Source: Deltaproteobacteria bacterium
GTDB taxonomy: Bacteria > Desulfobacterota > Deferrimicrobia > Deferrimicrobiales > Deferrimicrobiaceae
Direction of reading: 5' to 3'
Assembly: GCA_003105225.1 (NCBI GenBank)
Contig: PQAK01000079.1
Span: 1 to 27,597 of the forward strand
DNA: 27,597 bases
Shown here: positions 14,933 through 22,146 of the stretch, in pieces
Position numbering within the stretch: position 1 is the first letter of the stretch
Layout: each line of letters opens with the position of its first letter
Program-made: the position numbers and the translations under genes
The notes under the pieces: generated by a model
Seen by the model: only the letters and a program-made list of their open reading frames with translations
What the model was told of the DNA's origin: nothing
The model's database searches: none

Positions 14933-16161
14933 TGGAACTGCCTCCCGGTCACCGCACCGTCTTCGGACGCATGATTCTTGTCTTTGTCGTCACGTCGGTG
15001 CTGGTCGCACTCGCCATCGGAGGCTTCTTCCGGTGGCATTTCGCCGGACAGGGGCCGTTTCGCGGAATCTTCGCGAAAAACGCCCTTCATTACGCCGCCC
15101 GTCTTGCCGACGAGATCGGGATCCCGCCCAGCGAACCCGCATTGCGAAAGCTTCATGAGGAACTGGGTATCGGAATACGGGTACGCGCCGGCGGGGAAGA
15201 AAAGGCCTATCCGCCGGATACGCCTCGTTTTTCGGACGTACGCCCGTGGCATCGATCCCGGATCCCCGGGATGCGGATGGGAAGGATGGGACGGGCATTC
15301 TTCGCGCTGTACGAGCCGCAAGCGGGCAGGTCGTACCTGTTCCTCTTCACCCCCGAACCGGGCGCGATTGTTTCCCCCTGGCCGTGGATCGGACTCGTGC
15401 TTCTTTTGTTTTGCATCCTGTTTCTCGCGCATCGGACGATCCGGCGCCTGGTGCAGCCCCTGGCGTCGGACATCCGCCGGATGATCGCCGACAAAGAGCA
15501 GCTGCTCCTCGACGTGAGCCATGAACTTCGGTCTCCGCTGGCCCGGTCGCGCGTCGCCTTGGAGCTCATCCCGAAGGGAGAGGCTCGCACCCACCTCGAA
15601 GAGGATATGCGCGAGATGGAAACGATGGTGAATCAGCTCCTGGAGTCCTCCCGCCTCCAGGATCCCGGCCGCGCCCTGCGGATGCGTCCCGTGGCGGTCT
15701 CCGACATCATCGCGCGTTCCGTGGATCGTCTCAGTCCTTCGCCGATACCCGTGGAAGTCGCGAGTCGCGAGCCGCTCCTGGTGAAGGCGGATGACGAGCA
15801 ATTGATCGCGGCGGTCCGCAACCTTCTGGACAACGCCAGGAAATACACGGCCCTGAAAGGGACAGGTTCCCAAGCTCCGGTTCAGGTGGCATGGGCGCAT
15901 CGAACTTCGGAACGCAATGAGCCGGGAGTCGAAATCACGATTCGAGACCAGGGAATCGGGATCCCCCCGGACGAGCTTTCGCGTGTCTTCGAGCCGTTTT
16001 ACCGGGTGGATCGGTCCCGGACCAAGGCGACCGGGGGAATCGGCCTGGGCTTAAGCCTCGCGCAAAGAATCATCCGGAGCCACGGGGGAACGCTATCGCT
16101 CGAAAGCGCGGAGGGAAAAGGAACCATCGCGCGCATCTGGCTTCCGACCGCACCGACCTAG
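14932..16161 (+). CDS. CpxA-like sensor histidine kinase
   Basis: The 409-residue inner-membrane kinase pairs with the regulator just upstream. Membrane segments at about 14-33 and 150-166 enclose a periplasmic sensor loop of about 115 residues. A short HAMP region follows, then the phospho-acceptor His197 in 'LLLDVSHELRSPLARSRVAL'. ATP-binding boxes are 'NLLDNARKY' at 297-305, 'DQGIGIP' at 339-345, 'FEPFYRVDRSR' and 'GGIGLGLSLAQRI'. The true ATG overlaps the regulator stop; a TTG three bases earlier is less likely. The gene converges on the selenoprotein gene with a 25-base gap and no clear terminator. Confidence 0.93.
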   Translation: MELPPGHRTVFGRMILVFVVTSVLVALAIGGFFRWHFAGQGPFRGIFAKNALHYAARLADEIGIPPSEPALRKLHEELGIGIRVRAGGEEKAYPPDTPRFSDVRPWHRSRIPGMRMGRMGRAFFALYEPQAGRSYLFLFTPEPGAIVSPWPWIGLVLLLFCILFLAHRTIRRLVQPLASDIRRMIADKEQLLLDVSHELRSPLARSRVALELIPKGEARTHLEEDMREMETMVNQLLESSRLQDPGRALRMRPVAVSDIIARSVDRLSPSPIPVEVASREPLLVKADDEQLIAAVRNLLDNARKYTALKGTGSQAPVQVAWAHRTSERNEPGVEITIRDQGIGIPPDELSRVFEPFYRVDRSRTKATGGIGLGLSLAQRIIRSHGGTLSLESAEGKGTIARIWLPTAPT

Positions 16162-16186
16162 AATCACTATGCTCCGTATTCGCGAG

Positions 16187-16819
16187 CTAGGAAGCGGCGG
16201 CGACCTTCAGCGCCACATCTTTGAGCATCTCCGTGGGAACGGCGCCTTCGATGATCCATTTGTTCCCGAGGATGAAGGTGGGGATTCCCGTGACCCCGAC
16301 GCGCGCGGCGACCTCGTGCTGCCGCTTCAATCGTTCCTCGAAGCGGGGATCGCTCCACGCGAGGTCGACCGTCTCCCCGGGGACCCCGGCCTCCTCGGCG
16401 ATCCTCCGGAGAACCGTCTCGTTCCCGATATTCTTCCCGTCGCTGAAGTAGGCCAGGAAGAGCGCCTCGTTCAATGCCTCGAAAACCCCGGGATCCGATT
16501 CCCTTGCCGCCTCGGCAAGAAGAAGCGCCTTGTGGGAATTCGTCGTGAACGTCCGGTCGATGAAGGTGATGTCTTCCTCTTTTCCCATCCGGGCGATGTT
16601 CGCCGTCAATTGCGCCCATCGCTCCGGGGGATAGCCAAGGCTTTCGATCGGCCTACCTTCCGGAGGGGTCTCCGGGTGGATTTCCAGGAAGCTGCGTTCC
16701 ACCTTCAGGTCGAAGGCTTCGGCTAATCGGGCGAGACGCCTCTCGCCCACGTAGCAGAACGGTCAAATGTAGTCGGTAAACACCGTCACCCGAAGTTCGG
16801 GCTTTTCATTCTCGGCCAT
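16187..16819 (-). CDS. FrnE/DsbA-family selenoprotein (Sec in a UxxC active site)
   Basis: The 210-residue thioredoxin-fold protein belongs to the FrnE / 2-hydroxychromene-2-carboxylate isomerase-like DsbA group. Marks are 'LKVERSFLEIHPETPPEGRP', 'FTTNSHKALLLAEAAR', 'FEALNEALFLAYF' and the cis-Pro loop 'VTGIPTFIL' (Pro180). ATG 16819 reads in frame through a TGA at 16765-16763, which falls on the first Cys of the active-site motif: TDYI-U-PFCYVG, Sec19 and Cys22. A perfect hairpin follows the TGA at SECIS distance (16729-16748). Stopping at the TGA or starting after it would remove the catalytic motif. No signal peptide, so it is cytoplasmic. The ribosome binding site is weak. It is convergent with the CpxA-like kinase gene. 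Confidence 0.88.
16729..16748 (-). promoter_or_regulatory. Bacterial SECIS-like hairpin of the FrnE selenoprotein
   Basis: On the minus strand GGGCGAGA and TCTCGCCC form a perfect 8-base-pair stem with the 4-base loop GGCG. The stem starts 14 bases, and the loop 22 bases, after the TGA. Published bacterial SECIS features are a loop roughly 16-37 bases downstream with a G among its first two bases, and both hold. It lies within the coding region, encoding GERRLAR. Confidence 0.8.
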
Positions 16820-16938
16820 ATGGATTCGATGAGCGGAACCACCCCCGGGGTTTCGCGGAGGTGACGCCCGATGCCATAATGCAAGCGCCGTGCGATTCCC
16901 CGGTGTGTTGCCAGTGCCTCGCGCCATCGGATAAGCGC

Positions 16939-16991
16939 CCGGGCGACATAAACACTAGAAGGGGTGTGGAAACTCCACCCGATCGCCCGGT
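16939..16991 (+). other. Nested inverted repeat in the leader of the ketopantoate reductase gene
   Basis: CCGGGCGA (16939-16946) pairs with TCGCCCGG near 16983-16990, enclosing an inner hairpin made from GGGTGTGGA and TCCACCC. It stands 50-100 bases before the reductase ATG, in a 220-base gap without genes. It may be a structured mRNA leader. I could not match it to a known riboswitch class by eye. Confidence 0.35.
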
Positions 16992-17039
16992 CGTCTAACG
17001 GTTGTTCCTGACCCCATGCATTCTTGCAAGGGAGAGCCG

Positions 17040-17978
17040 ATGCGCATCGCGATCTTCGGGACAGGAGGAGCCGGAGGCTACTTCGGCGGGAAGCTGGCCA
17101 AGGGCGGAGAGGACGTCGTCTTCATCGCCCGCGGCGAGCACGGCCGCGCCATCCGCGAGAACGGCCTGCATATAGACAGCGTCGATGGGCCGTTCATGGT
17201 CGAGCCGGCCCGGGTGACGGACGATCCTGCGCAGGCGGGACCGGCCGATGTCGTCCTTGTCGGCGTGAAGGCATGGCAGGTCTCCGAGGCGGCCGATGCG
17301 ATGCGACCGCTGGTAGGACCGGAGACCTTCGTGGTGCCGCTTCAGAACGGCGTGGAGGCGCCTTCGCAGCTCGCGGCCGTCCTGGGCGAGGAACACGTCC
17401 TGGGAGCGCTGGCGAAAGTTTTCAGCTTCATCGTCGCGCCGGGACGCATCCGCCACTTGGGCGGTCCGTCGCAGATTACGTTCGGCGAGCTCGACAACCG
17501 CCGGAGCGACCGCGCCGAACGGTTGAGGGAGGTCCTGACCCGGGCAGGCATCGCCGCGGAGATTCCTCCCGACATCCACGCCGCCCTCTGGGAGAAGTTC
17601 CTCTTCATCGTCCCCCTCGGAGGCGTCGGCGCGGTGACTCGCGTTCCCCTGGGAGTCACGCGTACCCTCCCGGAAACGCGCGGCATGCTGATGCAGGGGA
17701 TGCGGGAGATCGAAGCGGTCGCCCGCGCTCGGAATCTTCCATTGCCCCACGATATCGTCGCCAGGACGATGGCGTTCGTGGACACGCTCCCCCCCGACGG
17801 GACGTTCTCCATGCAGCGGGATATTGCCGCCGGGAGGCCGTCGGAGCTCGAGGCATGGAACGGCGCCGTGGTCCGGCTGGGAAGGCAGGCCGGCGTCGCC
17901 ACGCCGCTCCACGAGTTCCTGTACCACAGCCTCCTGCCGTTGGAGATTTCCGCCCGGGGCAAGGTAGCGCGAAAATGA
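17040..17978 (+). CDS. panE: 2-dehydropantoate 2-reductase (ketopantoate reductase)
   Basis: The 312-residue NADPH enzyme reduces ketopantoate to pantoate in pantothenate and CoA synthesis, if it is a true PanE; many paralogues act on other 2-keto acids. The N-terminal Rossmann motif reads 'IFGTGGAGGYFGGKLAKGG' from residue 5. 'VLVGVKAWQVSEAADAM' supplies a conserved Lys, 'VVPLQNGVEAP' the Asn-Gly motif, and 'ALWEKFLFIVPLGGVGAVTR' the C-terminal helix. GGGAG lies before the ATG at 17040; an in-frame ATG at 17016 would add 8 unlike residues. The stop overlaps the TfoX-domain gene start as ATGA. No other pan genes are nearby. Confidence 0.85.
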   Translation: MRIAIFGTGGAGGYFGGKLAKGGEDVVFIARGEHGRAIRENGLHIDSVDGPFMVEPARVTDDPAQAGPADVVLVGVKAWQVSEAADAMRPLVGPETFVVPLQNGVEAPSQLAAVLGEEHVLGALAKVFSFIVAPGRIRHLGGPSQITFGELDNRRSDRAERLREVLTRAGIAAEIPPDIHAALWEKFLFIVPLGGVGAVTRVPLGVTRTLPETRGMLMQGMREIEAVARARNLPLPHDIVARTMAFVDTLPPDGTFSMQRDIAAGRPSELEAWNGAVVRLGRQAGVATPLHEFLYHSLLPLEISARGKVARK

Positions 17979-18322
17979 AAGAGGATTCCTTCCGGGATTT
18001 CGTGCTTGACCAACTGGGCTCCCTGGAGGGCGTCAGTTGCCGGGCCATGTTCGGCGGCTACGGGCTCTACCTGGGCGCGGACTTCTTCGGCATCGTCTAT
18101 GACGGGCGCCTCTACTTCAAGACCGACGATTCGACGCGGGAGAAATACCGGGACCGGGGTATGGGCCCCTTCGCGCCGGGCGGGGACCAGGTGCTGAAAT
18201 CATATTACGAGGTTCCGGAGGAGATCGTCGAGGACGACGAGGAACTGGCCTCCTGGGCGAGAGAGGCGGCATCGCGCAAGGGGAAGCGGAAGGGGAGGGC
18301 ACCTGCTGCGAAAAGGAGATGA
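17975..18322 (+). CDS. TfoX N-terminal domain protein
   Basis: The 115-residue protein carries only the TfoX N-terminal domain: 'MKEDSFRDFVLDQLGSLEGV', 'CRAMFGGYGLYLGADFFGIV' and 'YDGRLYFKTDDSTREKY', with a basic Lys/Arg tail. The domain was named from the competence regulator TfoX/Sxy, but stand-alone copies are common and their role is unknown. Its start overlaps the panE stop, so they share a transcript. It converges tightly (12 bases) on the DUF985 cupin. Part of its sequence recurs as a fragment at 20086-20129, and its 3' junction with the cupin recurs at 11442-11490. Confidence 0.9.
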   Translation: MKEDSFRDFVLDQLGSLEGVSCRAMFGGYGLYLGADFFGIVYDGRLYFKTDDSTREKYRDRGMGPFAPGGDQVLKSYYEVPEEIVEDDEELASWAREAASRKGKRKGRAPAAKRR

Positions 18323-18334
18323 GCGGTTCCGCCG

Positions 18335-18808
18335 TCAGCGGGTGAACTCCAGGATCAGCTCCCTTTGCTCCGGGTACTCCCGCAGCAGTTCGTCCCGAGA
18401 GGGCATCGTGAAATCCGCGAATTCGAATCCCGGGGACACGATGCATGCGGAAAGAGTGTAATCGCCGGATGATCTTGCCGACTGCAGATCTCCCGAAGGG
18501 ACGACGGCAACGGGCACGCCGCCTTGCTCTACCGGCCCGAGCGTAATCCGCTGAATCTCCCGTCCCATAAGAACCAGTTCCAGCGGGTCTCCAGCGAGAT
18601 GGATCCACGCTTCTTCGCTGCGCAGCCGGTGAAAGGCGGAAAAATCGCCCCGGGTAAGCAGGTAGTGGATTGCGGTGAATGCGGTCCGCGCTCCCGGATA
18701 TCCAGGTATCTTACCAAGGAGGAGGGAAGAGCGGTGCACCTCCCGGAACCACCCGCCTTCCGGGTGCCGCTCCAGCCGGTACGCGGCGATAATCTCCTCG
18801 GGTCCCAT
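18335..18808 (-). CDS. DUF985 cupin protein
   Basis: The 157-residue single-domain cupin of the DUF985 (Cupin_5) family has 'AYRLERHPEGGWFREVHRS' and 'AIHYLLTRGDFSAFHRLRSEEAWIHLAGDPL', with the His/Glu residues of the sugar-isomerase-like fold, then 'LGPVEQGGVPVAVVPSGDLQSA' and 'SPGFEFADFTMPSRDELL'. The family's reaction is not established. ATG 18808 has GGAGG 6 bases upstream, better than the in-frame ATGs at 18832 and 18874. Its 3' end is repeated as a remnant at 11442-11490. Confidence 0.9.
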   Translation of the reverse strand: MGPEEIIAAYRLERHPEGGWFREVHRSSLLLGKIPGYPGARTAFTAIHYLLTRGDFSAFHRLRSEEAWIHLAGDPLELVLMGREIQRITLGPVEQGGVPVAVVPSGDLQSARSSGDYTLSACIVSPGFEFADFTMPSRDELLREYPEQRELILEFTR

Positions 18809-18941
18809 CTGCGGCCTCCGGCCCGACACCATCGAGTATACGGCTCCACGCGCATGATATCGCTTTGAGAGCACCTGGAGCGGACCTTCAAGTGGCGATA
18901 CGGTTACAATGACGCTGTAGGGTATTCCGGGAGGGCCGCAC

Positions 18942-19931
18942 TTAGACCATCACCACAATCTTGCCGACTTGTTGGTTCGACTCCATGTACCGATGCGCCT
19001 CGACGATCTGGTCGAGCTGGAACGTCTTGGCGATCACCGGCTTGAGCTTTCCAGCGGACAGACCGTCGACGATGAACTTCGTGGCTCGTTCGAGCCGCTG
19101 CGGATCTCCGGTTATCTCAAACAGGACATAGCCGCGGATGGTCAGCGACTTGGCCACCACTTCCACCAGTGGCAGCGGGGTCGGGTCGGTACTGAGGACG
19201 CCGTACAGGAACAGGATGCCGCGCTCGGCCATCGCCGCCGTCAGCTTGGCGACGGTAGGCCCGCCGACCGGGTCGAACACGACGCGGGCTCCCTTCCCCC
19301 CGGTGAGCTTGTTCGCCTCGGCGACCAGGTCCTGTTCCCCGGTGGCGATGACGTGCTCCGCGCCGGCGGTAAGCAATGCCTTGCGCTTGTTGCTGCCGCG
19401 CGTGAGCGCCACGGGCGTTGCGCCGACCATCCGTGCGATCTGGATGGCGGCAATGCCCACGCTGCTGGAGGCCGCCGGGATCAGCAACGTGTCGCCGCCT
19501 TTTAGGCCCGCAATGTCGATCAGCGCGCCGTACGCGGTGATATATTTCATCCATACCGCCGCCGCCTCGGCCCACGAAAGCGACGCGGGGTGCTTGGCCA
19601 CCGCGAAGGCCGGCACGGTTGCCGTGTCGCCGTAGACGCCGTACTCGTTCTGCGAGAACGCCGGGATGGTGCTGACGGCGTCGCCAATCTTAAGCCCATG
19701 CACGCCTTCGCCGAGCGCCGCGACGGTACCCGCCGCCTCGTACCCGAGACGGGCGGGGAACTTGGGCTGATCCAGGTAAAAGCCCGATCGGAACATCGCC
19801 TCGGCCCGGTTCAGGCCGAGCGCCTTCACTGCGATGCGGACTTCTCCCGGCCCCGGCGGTGGCACGTCCACCTGCTCGATCCTCAACACTTCCGGGCCAC
19901 CGGTCTGATGGAATCGGACGACGAGTGCCAT
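18942..19931 (-). CDS. Quinone oxidoreductase-like medium-chain dehydrogenase
   Basis: The 329-residue zinc-free MDR/QOR-type enzyme uses NADPH to reduce quinones or enones. It has a GroES-like N-domain ('GPGEVRIAVKALGLNRAEAMFRSG', 'LGYEAAGTVAALGEGV') and a Rossmann part with 'LLIPAASSSVGIAAIQIARM', a variant of the usual AAxxGVG loop, plus 'VVFDPVGGPTV'. No structural-zinc Cys cluster is seen. AAAGGTGA precedes the ATG at 19931. The codon pattern has more GCG, GTG and CTG than the flanking genes. It is a single-gene unit between the cupin and the accessory stretch. The true substrate is unknown. Confidence 0.9.
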   Translation of the reverse strand: MALVVRFHQTGGPEVLRIEQVDVPPPGPGEVRIAVKALGLNRAEAMFRSGFYLDQPKFPARLGYEAAGTVAALGEGVHGLKIGDAVSTIPAFSQNEYGVYGDTATVPAFAVAKHPASLSWAEAAAVWMKYITAYGALIDIAGLKGGDTLLIPAASSSVGIAAIQIARMVGATPVALTRGSNKRKALLTAGAEHVIATGEQDLVAEANKLTGGKGARVVFDPVGGPTVAKLTAAMAERGILFLYGVLSTDPTPLPLVEVVAKSLTIRGYVLFEITGDPQRLERATKFIVDGLSAGKLKPVIAKTFQLDQIVEAHRYMESNQQVGKIVVMV

Positions 19932-20085
19932 GACGGTCACCTTTCTTCTCCGAATCGCTGTATTCCGCCGATTACCGATTGGATTCACCGAAGCGAGTGG
20001 AGGTCTCGCTCAGCTAAAACTACAGACCAAGCTCTTTCATTAACCGCTTCCAGAGGTCCCCCCTTCCCTTCGACCCGGCCTCCCC

Positions 20086-20129
20086 CTCTACCTGGGGGCG
20101 GATTTTTTCGCCATCGTCTACGATGGGTG
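20086..20129 (+). pseudogene. Internal fragment of a TfoX N-domain gene
   Basis: The plus strand encodes LYLGADFFAIVYDGW, almost the same as LYLGADFFGIVYDGR in the intact gene (about 18066-18109). The DNA is also alike over about 50 bases. No start, no remaining domain and no stop belong to it. It is a leftover of a second tfoX copy or of a recombination event, in the 234-base gap between the oxidoreductase and ORF6N genes. Confidence 0.7.
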
Positions 20130-20165
20130 GCCCGGATTTCGAACCAGATCCGTCACAGGAAAGGT

Positions 20166-20675
20166 TCAGAATCCGATCCGCCGCCGCGGTGTCTTGGGCG
20201 GTTCCATCAAGGCGCGGATCGCGTCGAAGACCATGCGAAATTGTTCGTCATATTGCTTTTCGAGTGAGTCTACCTTTCGTGCCAGTTCCGCATGGGATAC
20301 GAGCATCCGCCGCATCCGGACAAACGCTCGCATAATGGCGATGTTGACCTGAACCGCACGGGGACTGTGAAGGACCCCGGATAGCATTGCGACGCCCTGC
20401 TCTGTGAAGGCGTAGGGAAGAAATTTCCGATGCTGTCCGCGCCCGACCTTTAAGGTCGCAATTTGCGACCTTAAAGAAACGTCCTCCTCGCGAGAGAGTT
20501 GGAACATGAAATCTTCCGGGAATCGTGTTGCATTCCGTCTCACGGCCTCGTTCAGCCTCTTCGTCGATACACCGTACAGTTCTGCTAGGTCGGCGTCGAG
20601 CATGACGCGGTGCCCCCGAATTATGTGAATTCGCTGAGATATATCCTCCGCACCCCGTAAACATGCTTGTGTCAC
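20166..20675 (-). CDS. ORF6N domain protein
   Basis: The 169-residue protein has an ORF6N domain at about 10-100: 'QRIHIIRGHRVMLDADLAEL', 'YGVSTKRLNEAVRRNATRFP', 'EDFMFQLSREE' and 'LPYAFTEQGVAMLSGVLHSP'. A coiled-coil C-terminus follows ('LARKVDSLEKQYDEQFRMVF'). The domain is a DNA-binding module common in phage antirepressors and also in stand-alone bacterial genes that often sit in mobile regions. The start is a GTG at 20675 without a clear ribosome binding site, overlapped by a palindrome. It is divergent from a toxin-antitoxin pair, which fits an accessory island. Confidence 0.88.
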   Translation of the reverse strand: MTQACLRGAEDISQRIHIIRGHRVMLDADLAELYGVSTKRLNEAVRRNATRFPEDFMFQLSREEDVSLRSQIATLKVGRGQHRKFLPYAFTEQGVAMLSGVLHSPRAVQVNIAIMRAFVRMRRMLVSHAELARKVDSLEKQYDEQFRMVFDAIRALMEPPKTPRRRIGF

Positions 20676-20703
20676 AAGTGGAATGAATGTTAAAATGTGT
20701 CAC
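20666..20703. promoter_or_regulatory. Operator-like palindrome and repeat between ORF6N and the toxin-antitoxin pair
   Basis: CTTGTG-T-CACAAG (20666-20678) is a perfect palindrome across the ORF6N start. Its core TGTGTCAC (20668) recurs at 20696, 28 bases away. The two sites lie in the divergent gap before the antitoxin gene at 20739, where autoregulation by the antitoxin complex or by the ORF6N protein could act. Confidence 0.45.
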
Positions 20704-20738
20704 GAATAGAATTGCCCGATACGTAAGGGGGGTGCGGC

Positions 20739-20969
20739 ATGAAGACGATGAACATCCGAGAGGCAAGGAAATCCATGACAAATATAGATAAACTTCTCGA
20801 TACGGAAGGGGAAATCACGATTACGCGGAGGGGGGAGCCGATCGCGCGCCTGTCTCCCATGGGACGCAGGAAAGGAATTCCCTCCCACAGGGCGCTGCGC
20901 GAATCGATTTCCCGGCAGACAGTGCAAAGCGAAACGCTGGTCAGGGAAGACCGGGACGGACGGGGATGA
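20739..20969 (+). CDS. Phd/YefM-type antitoxin
   Basis: The 76-residue protein has the Phd/YefM N-terminal pattern: 'MNIREARKSMTNIDKLLDTE', then 'GEITITRRGEPIARLSPMG', the beta-hairpin that ends in a polar neutralising tail. It would bind the operator and mask the VapC-type toxin encoded 13 bases downstream. A G-rich ribosome binding site (GGGGGGTG) precedes the ATG. Pairing of a Phd-like antitoxin with a PIN toxin is common. Confidence 0.87.
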   Translation: MKTMNIREARKSMTNIDKLLDTEGEITITRRGEPIARLSPMGRRKGIPSHRALRESISRQTVQSETLVREDRDGRG

Positions 20970-20982
20970 GAGACGGCATGCG

Positions 20983-21420
20983 ATGAGCGTTGCCTACTGC
21001 GATACAAGTGCCCTCGCCAAATGGTACATCCCCGAGCGTCGATCCGAGGATGTGGAAGCGTTCCTCCGTGAAAATGGCCCGGTCCATATCAGCGGTTTGA
21101 CCGCGGTGGAAATGAGGAGCCTCCTTTCGAGGCGCCGCCGGGAAGGCCATTTCGATTCCAAGTCGGAGGGCCGGATATACGCGACGTTCGAAGAGGACAT
21201 TCGCGAGGGATTCCTCATCTGTCACGCGCTTCCCGCGGATCTTGCGCGCGGGGCCGTCTCCCTGATTTCGATCCTGCCGGATGTTCCTCTAAGGACGCTT
21301 GACGCACTGCATCTCGCGATGGCGAGGGAGATCGGCGCCCAGGTGATCGCCACCTCGGACAACGTCATGGCCGACGCGGGCAGGGAGATGGAAATCGACA
21401 TCGTCTGGTTCGGAGATTGA
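20983..21420 (+). CDS. PIN-domain toxin (VapC-like ribonuclease)
   Basis: The 145-residue PIN nuclease has the four acidic metal ligands in place: Asp7 ('AYCDTSAL'), Glu43 ('LTAVEM'), Asp107 ('LRTLDALHLA') and Asp126 ('IATSDNVM'). VapC toxins cut specific RNAs, often initiator tRNA or the sarcin-ricin loop. It follows its antitoxin and its reading frame and key residues are intact, so it should be active. The ribosome binding site is weak, which suggests coupling to antitoxin translation. Confidence 0.9.
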   Translation: MSVAYCDTSALAKWYIPERRSEDVEAFLRENGPVHISGLTAVEMRSLLSRRRREGHFDSKSEGRIYATFEEDIREGFLICHALPADLARGAVSLISILPDVPLRTLDALHLAMAREIGAQVIATSDNVMADAGREMEIDIVWFGD

Positions 21421-21442
21421 CGACCGCCTGCCCGTGCGGCGT

Positions 21443-21922
21443 CTATGTGGCGGTTGCGGCTTTTGCGTTGGCTAAGTGTACGCCGCCGTTACGAATGATG
21501 ATATTCAGGATGAGCTGTTCGGTGGTCATGTCGCCTCCTGCCGCGGCGATATGGCCGGTGCGATCCAGGTCGGCGTCACGGAGCCCGGCCACGTACTCGG
21601 CGATGGATGTGCCGTGTTCACGCAAAAGCTCGAGCACATCGTCCCGAGTGCAGTGGCGGTGTTTTTCGGCATGTTTGTAGTTCATCCGGTCGATCACTTC
21701 CTGGGTAAGATCCGGCAATTTCTCCCCTGTGACCATCATCTTCGCCAAATCTAACGCGCCGTAGTGGCTTGCGGCAACGTGTCGGGCTACCACGCCCACC
21801 GGCCATTGTTCGCCCGGGCATACCTTTTTCCAATTCTCGTCCGAGCAGTTTGTTACGAATTCGATCCATTCATTGTTGAAGGTCTTGAAGCGCTCGGCCA
21901 GATCGATGGCTCGTTGGCTCAT
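21443..21922 (-). CDS. DinB-like / maleylpyruvate isomerase N-terminal domain protein
   Basis: The 159-residue four-helix protein has 'ERFKTFNNEWIEFVTNCSDENW', 'GEQWPVGVVARHVAASHYGA' with His48, and 'NGGVHLANAKAA' with His149. These His residues are the likely metal ligands of DinB/YfiT-type proteins, several of which are thiol-dependent transferases. Length matches the family. It converges on the toxin gene with a 22-base gap. Its specific role cannot be told. Confidence 0.8.
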   Translation of the reverse strand: MSQRAIDLAERFKTFNNEWIEFVTNCSDENWKKVCPGEQWPVGVVARHVAASHYGALDLAKMMVTGEKLPDLTQEVIDRMNYKHAEKHRHCTRDDVLELLREHGTSIAEYVAGLRDADLDRTGHIAAAGGDMTTEQLILNIIIRNGGVHLANAKAATAT

Positions 21923-22001
21923 TTTCGCCTCCGGCTCCGATGCATATGGTGATCTTACAATGGTATCCGAATGCCTACTCCGAATACGATCTTTCTTTTC
22001 A

Positions 22002-22088
22002 TCATTCGTTTTTATAATCGCAGGTGGCCAACCCCAGCGTCCAGTAGCGCGCGGACGAGTTCCCGCCGAACTGCCGTCCGATCCCGTA
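22002..22088 (-). pseudogene. Remnant of a lipoprotein gene 3' end
   Basis: On the minus strand this encodes PYGIGRQFGGNSSARYWTLG and nine more residues before a TGA at 22004-22002. It matches the end of the short lipoprotein at 25915-26127 (YAVGPFGGNPSARYWTLDLA). No signal peptide or start belongs to it; upstream it merges into the DUF2779 region. It is a fragment of a related gene. Confidence 0.6.
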
Positions 22089-22146
22089 TGGCTGAACCTG
22101 CAACAATGTTACGATGAATCGAACAGTACCTCTTATCGGAGCGCGG

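Noticed and set aside
16986..17015. tRNA-like 5' end (GCCCGGTCGTCTAACGGTTG)
   Set aside because: It recalls the acceptor and D-arm of a Glu-type tRNA, but no anticodon stem, T-arm or matching 3' acceptor follows before the reductase start.
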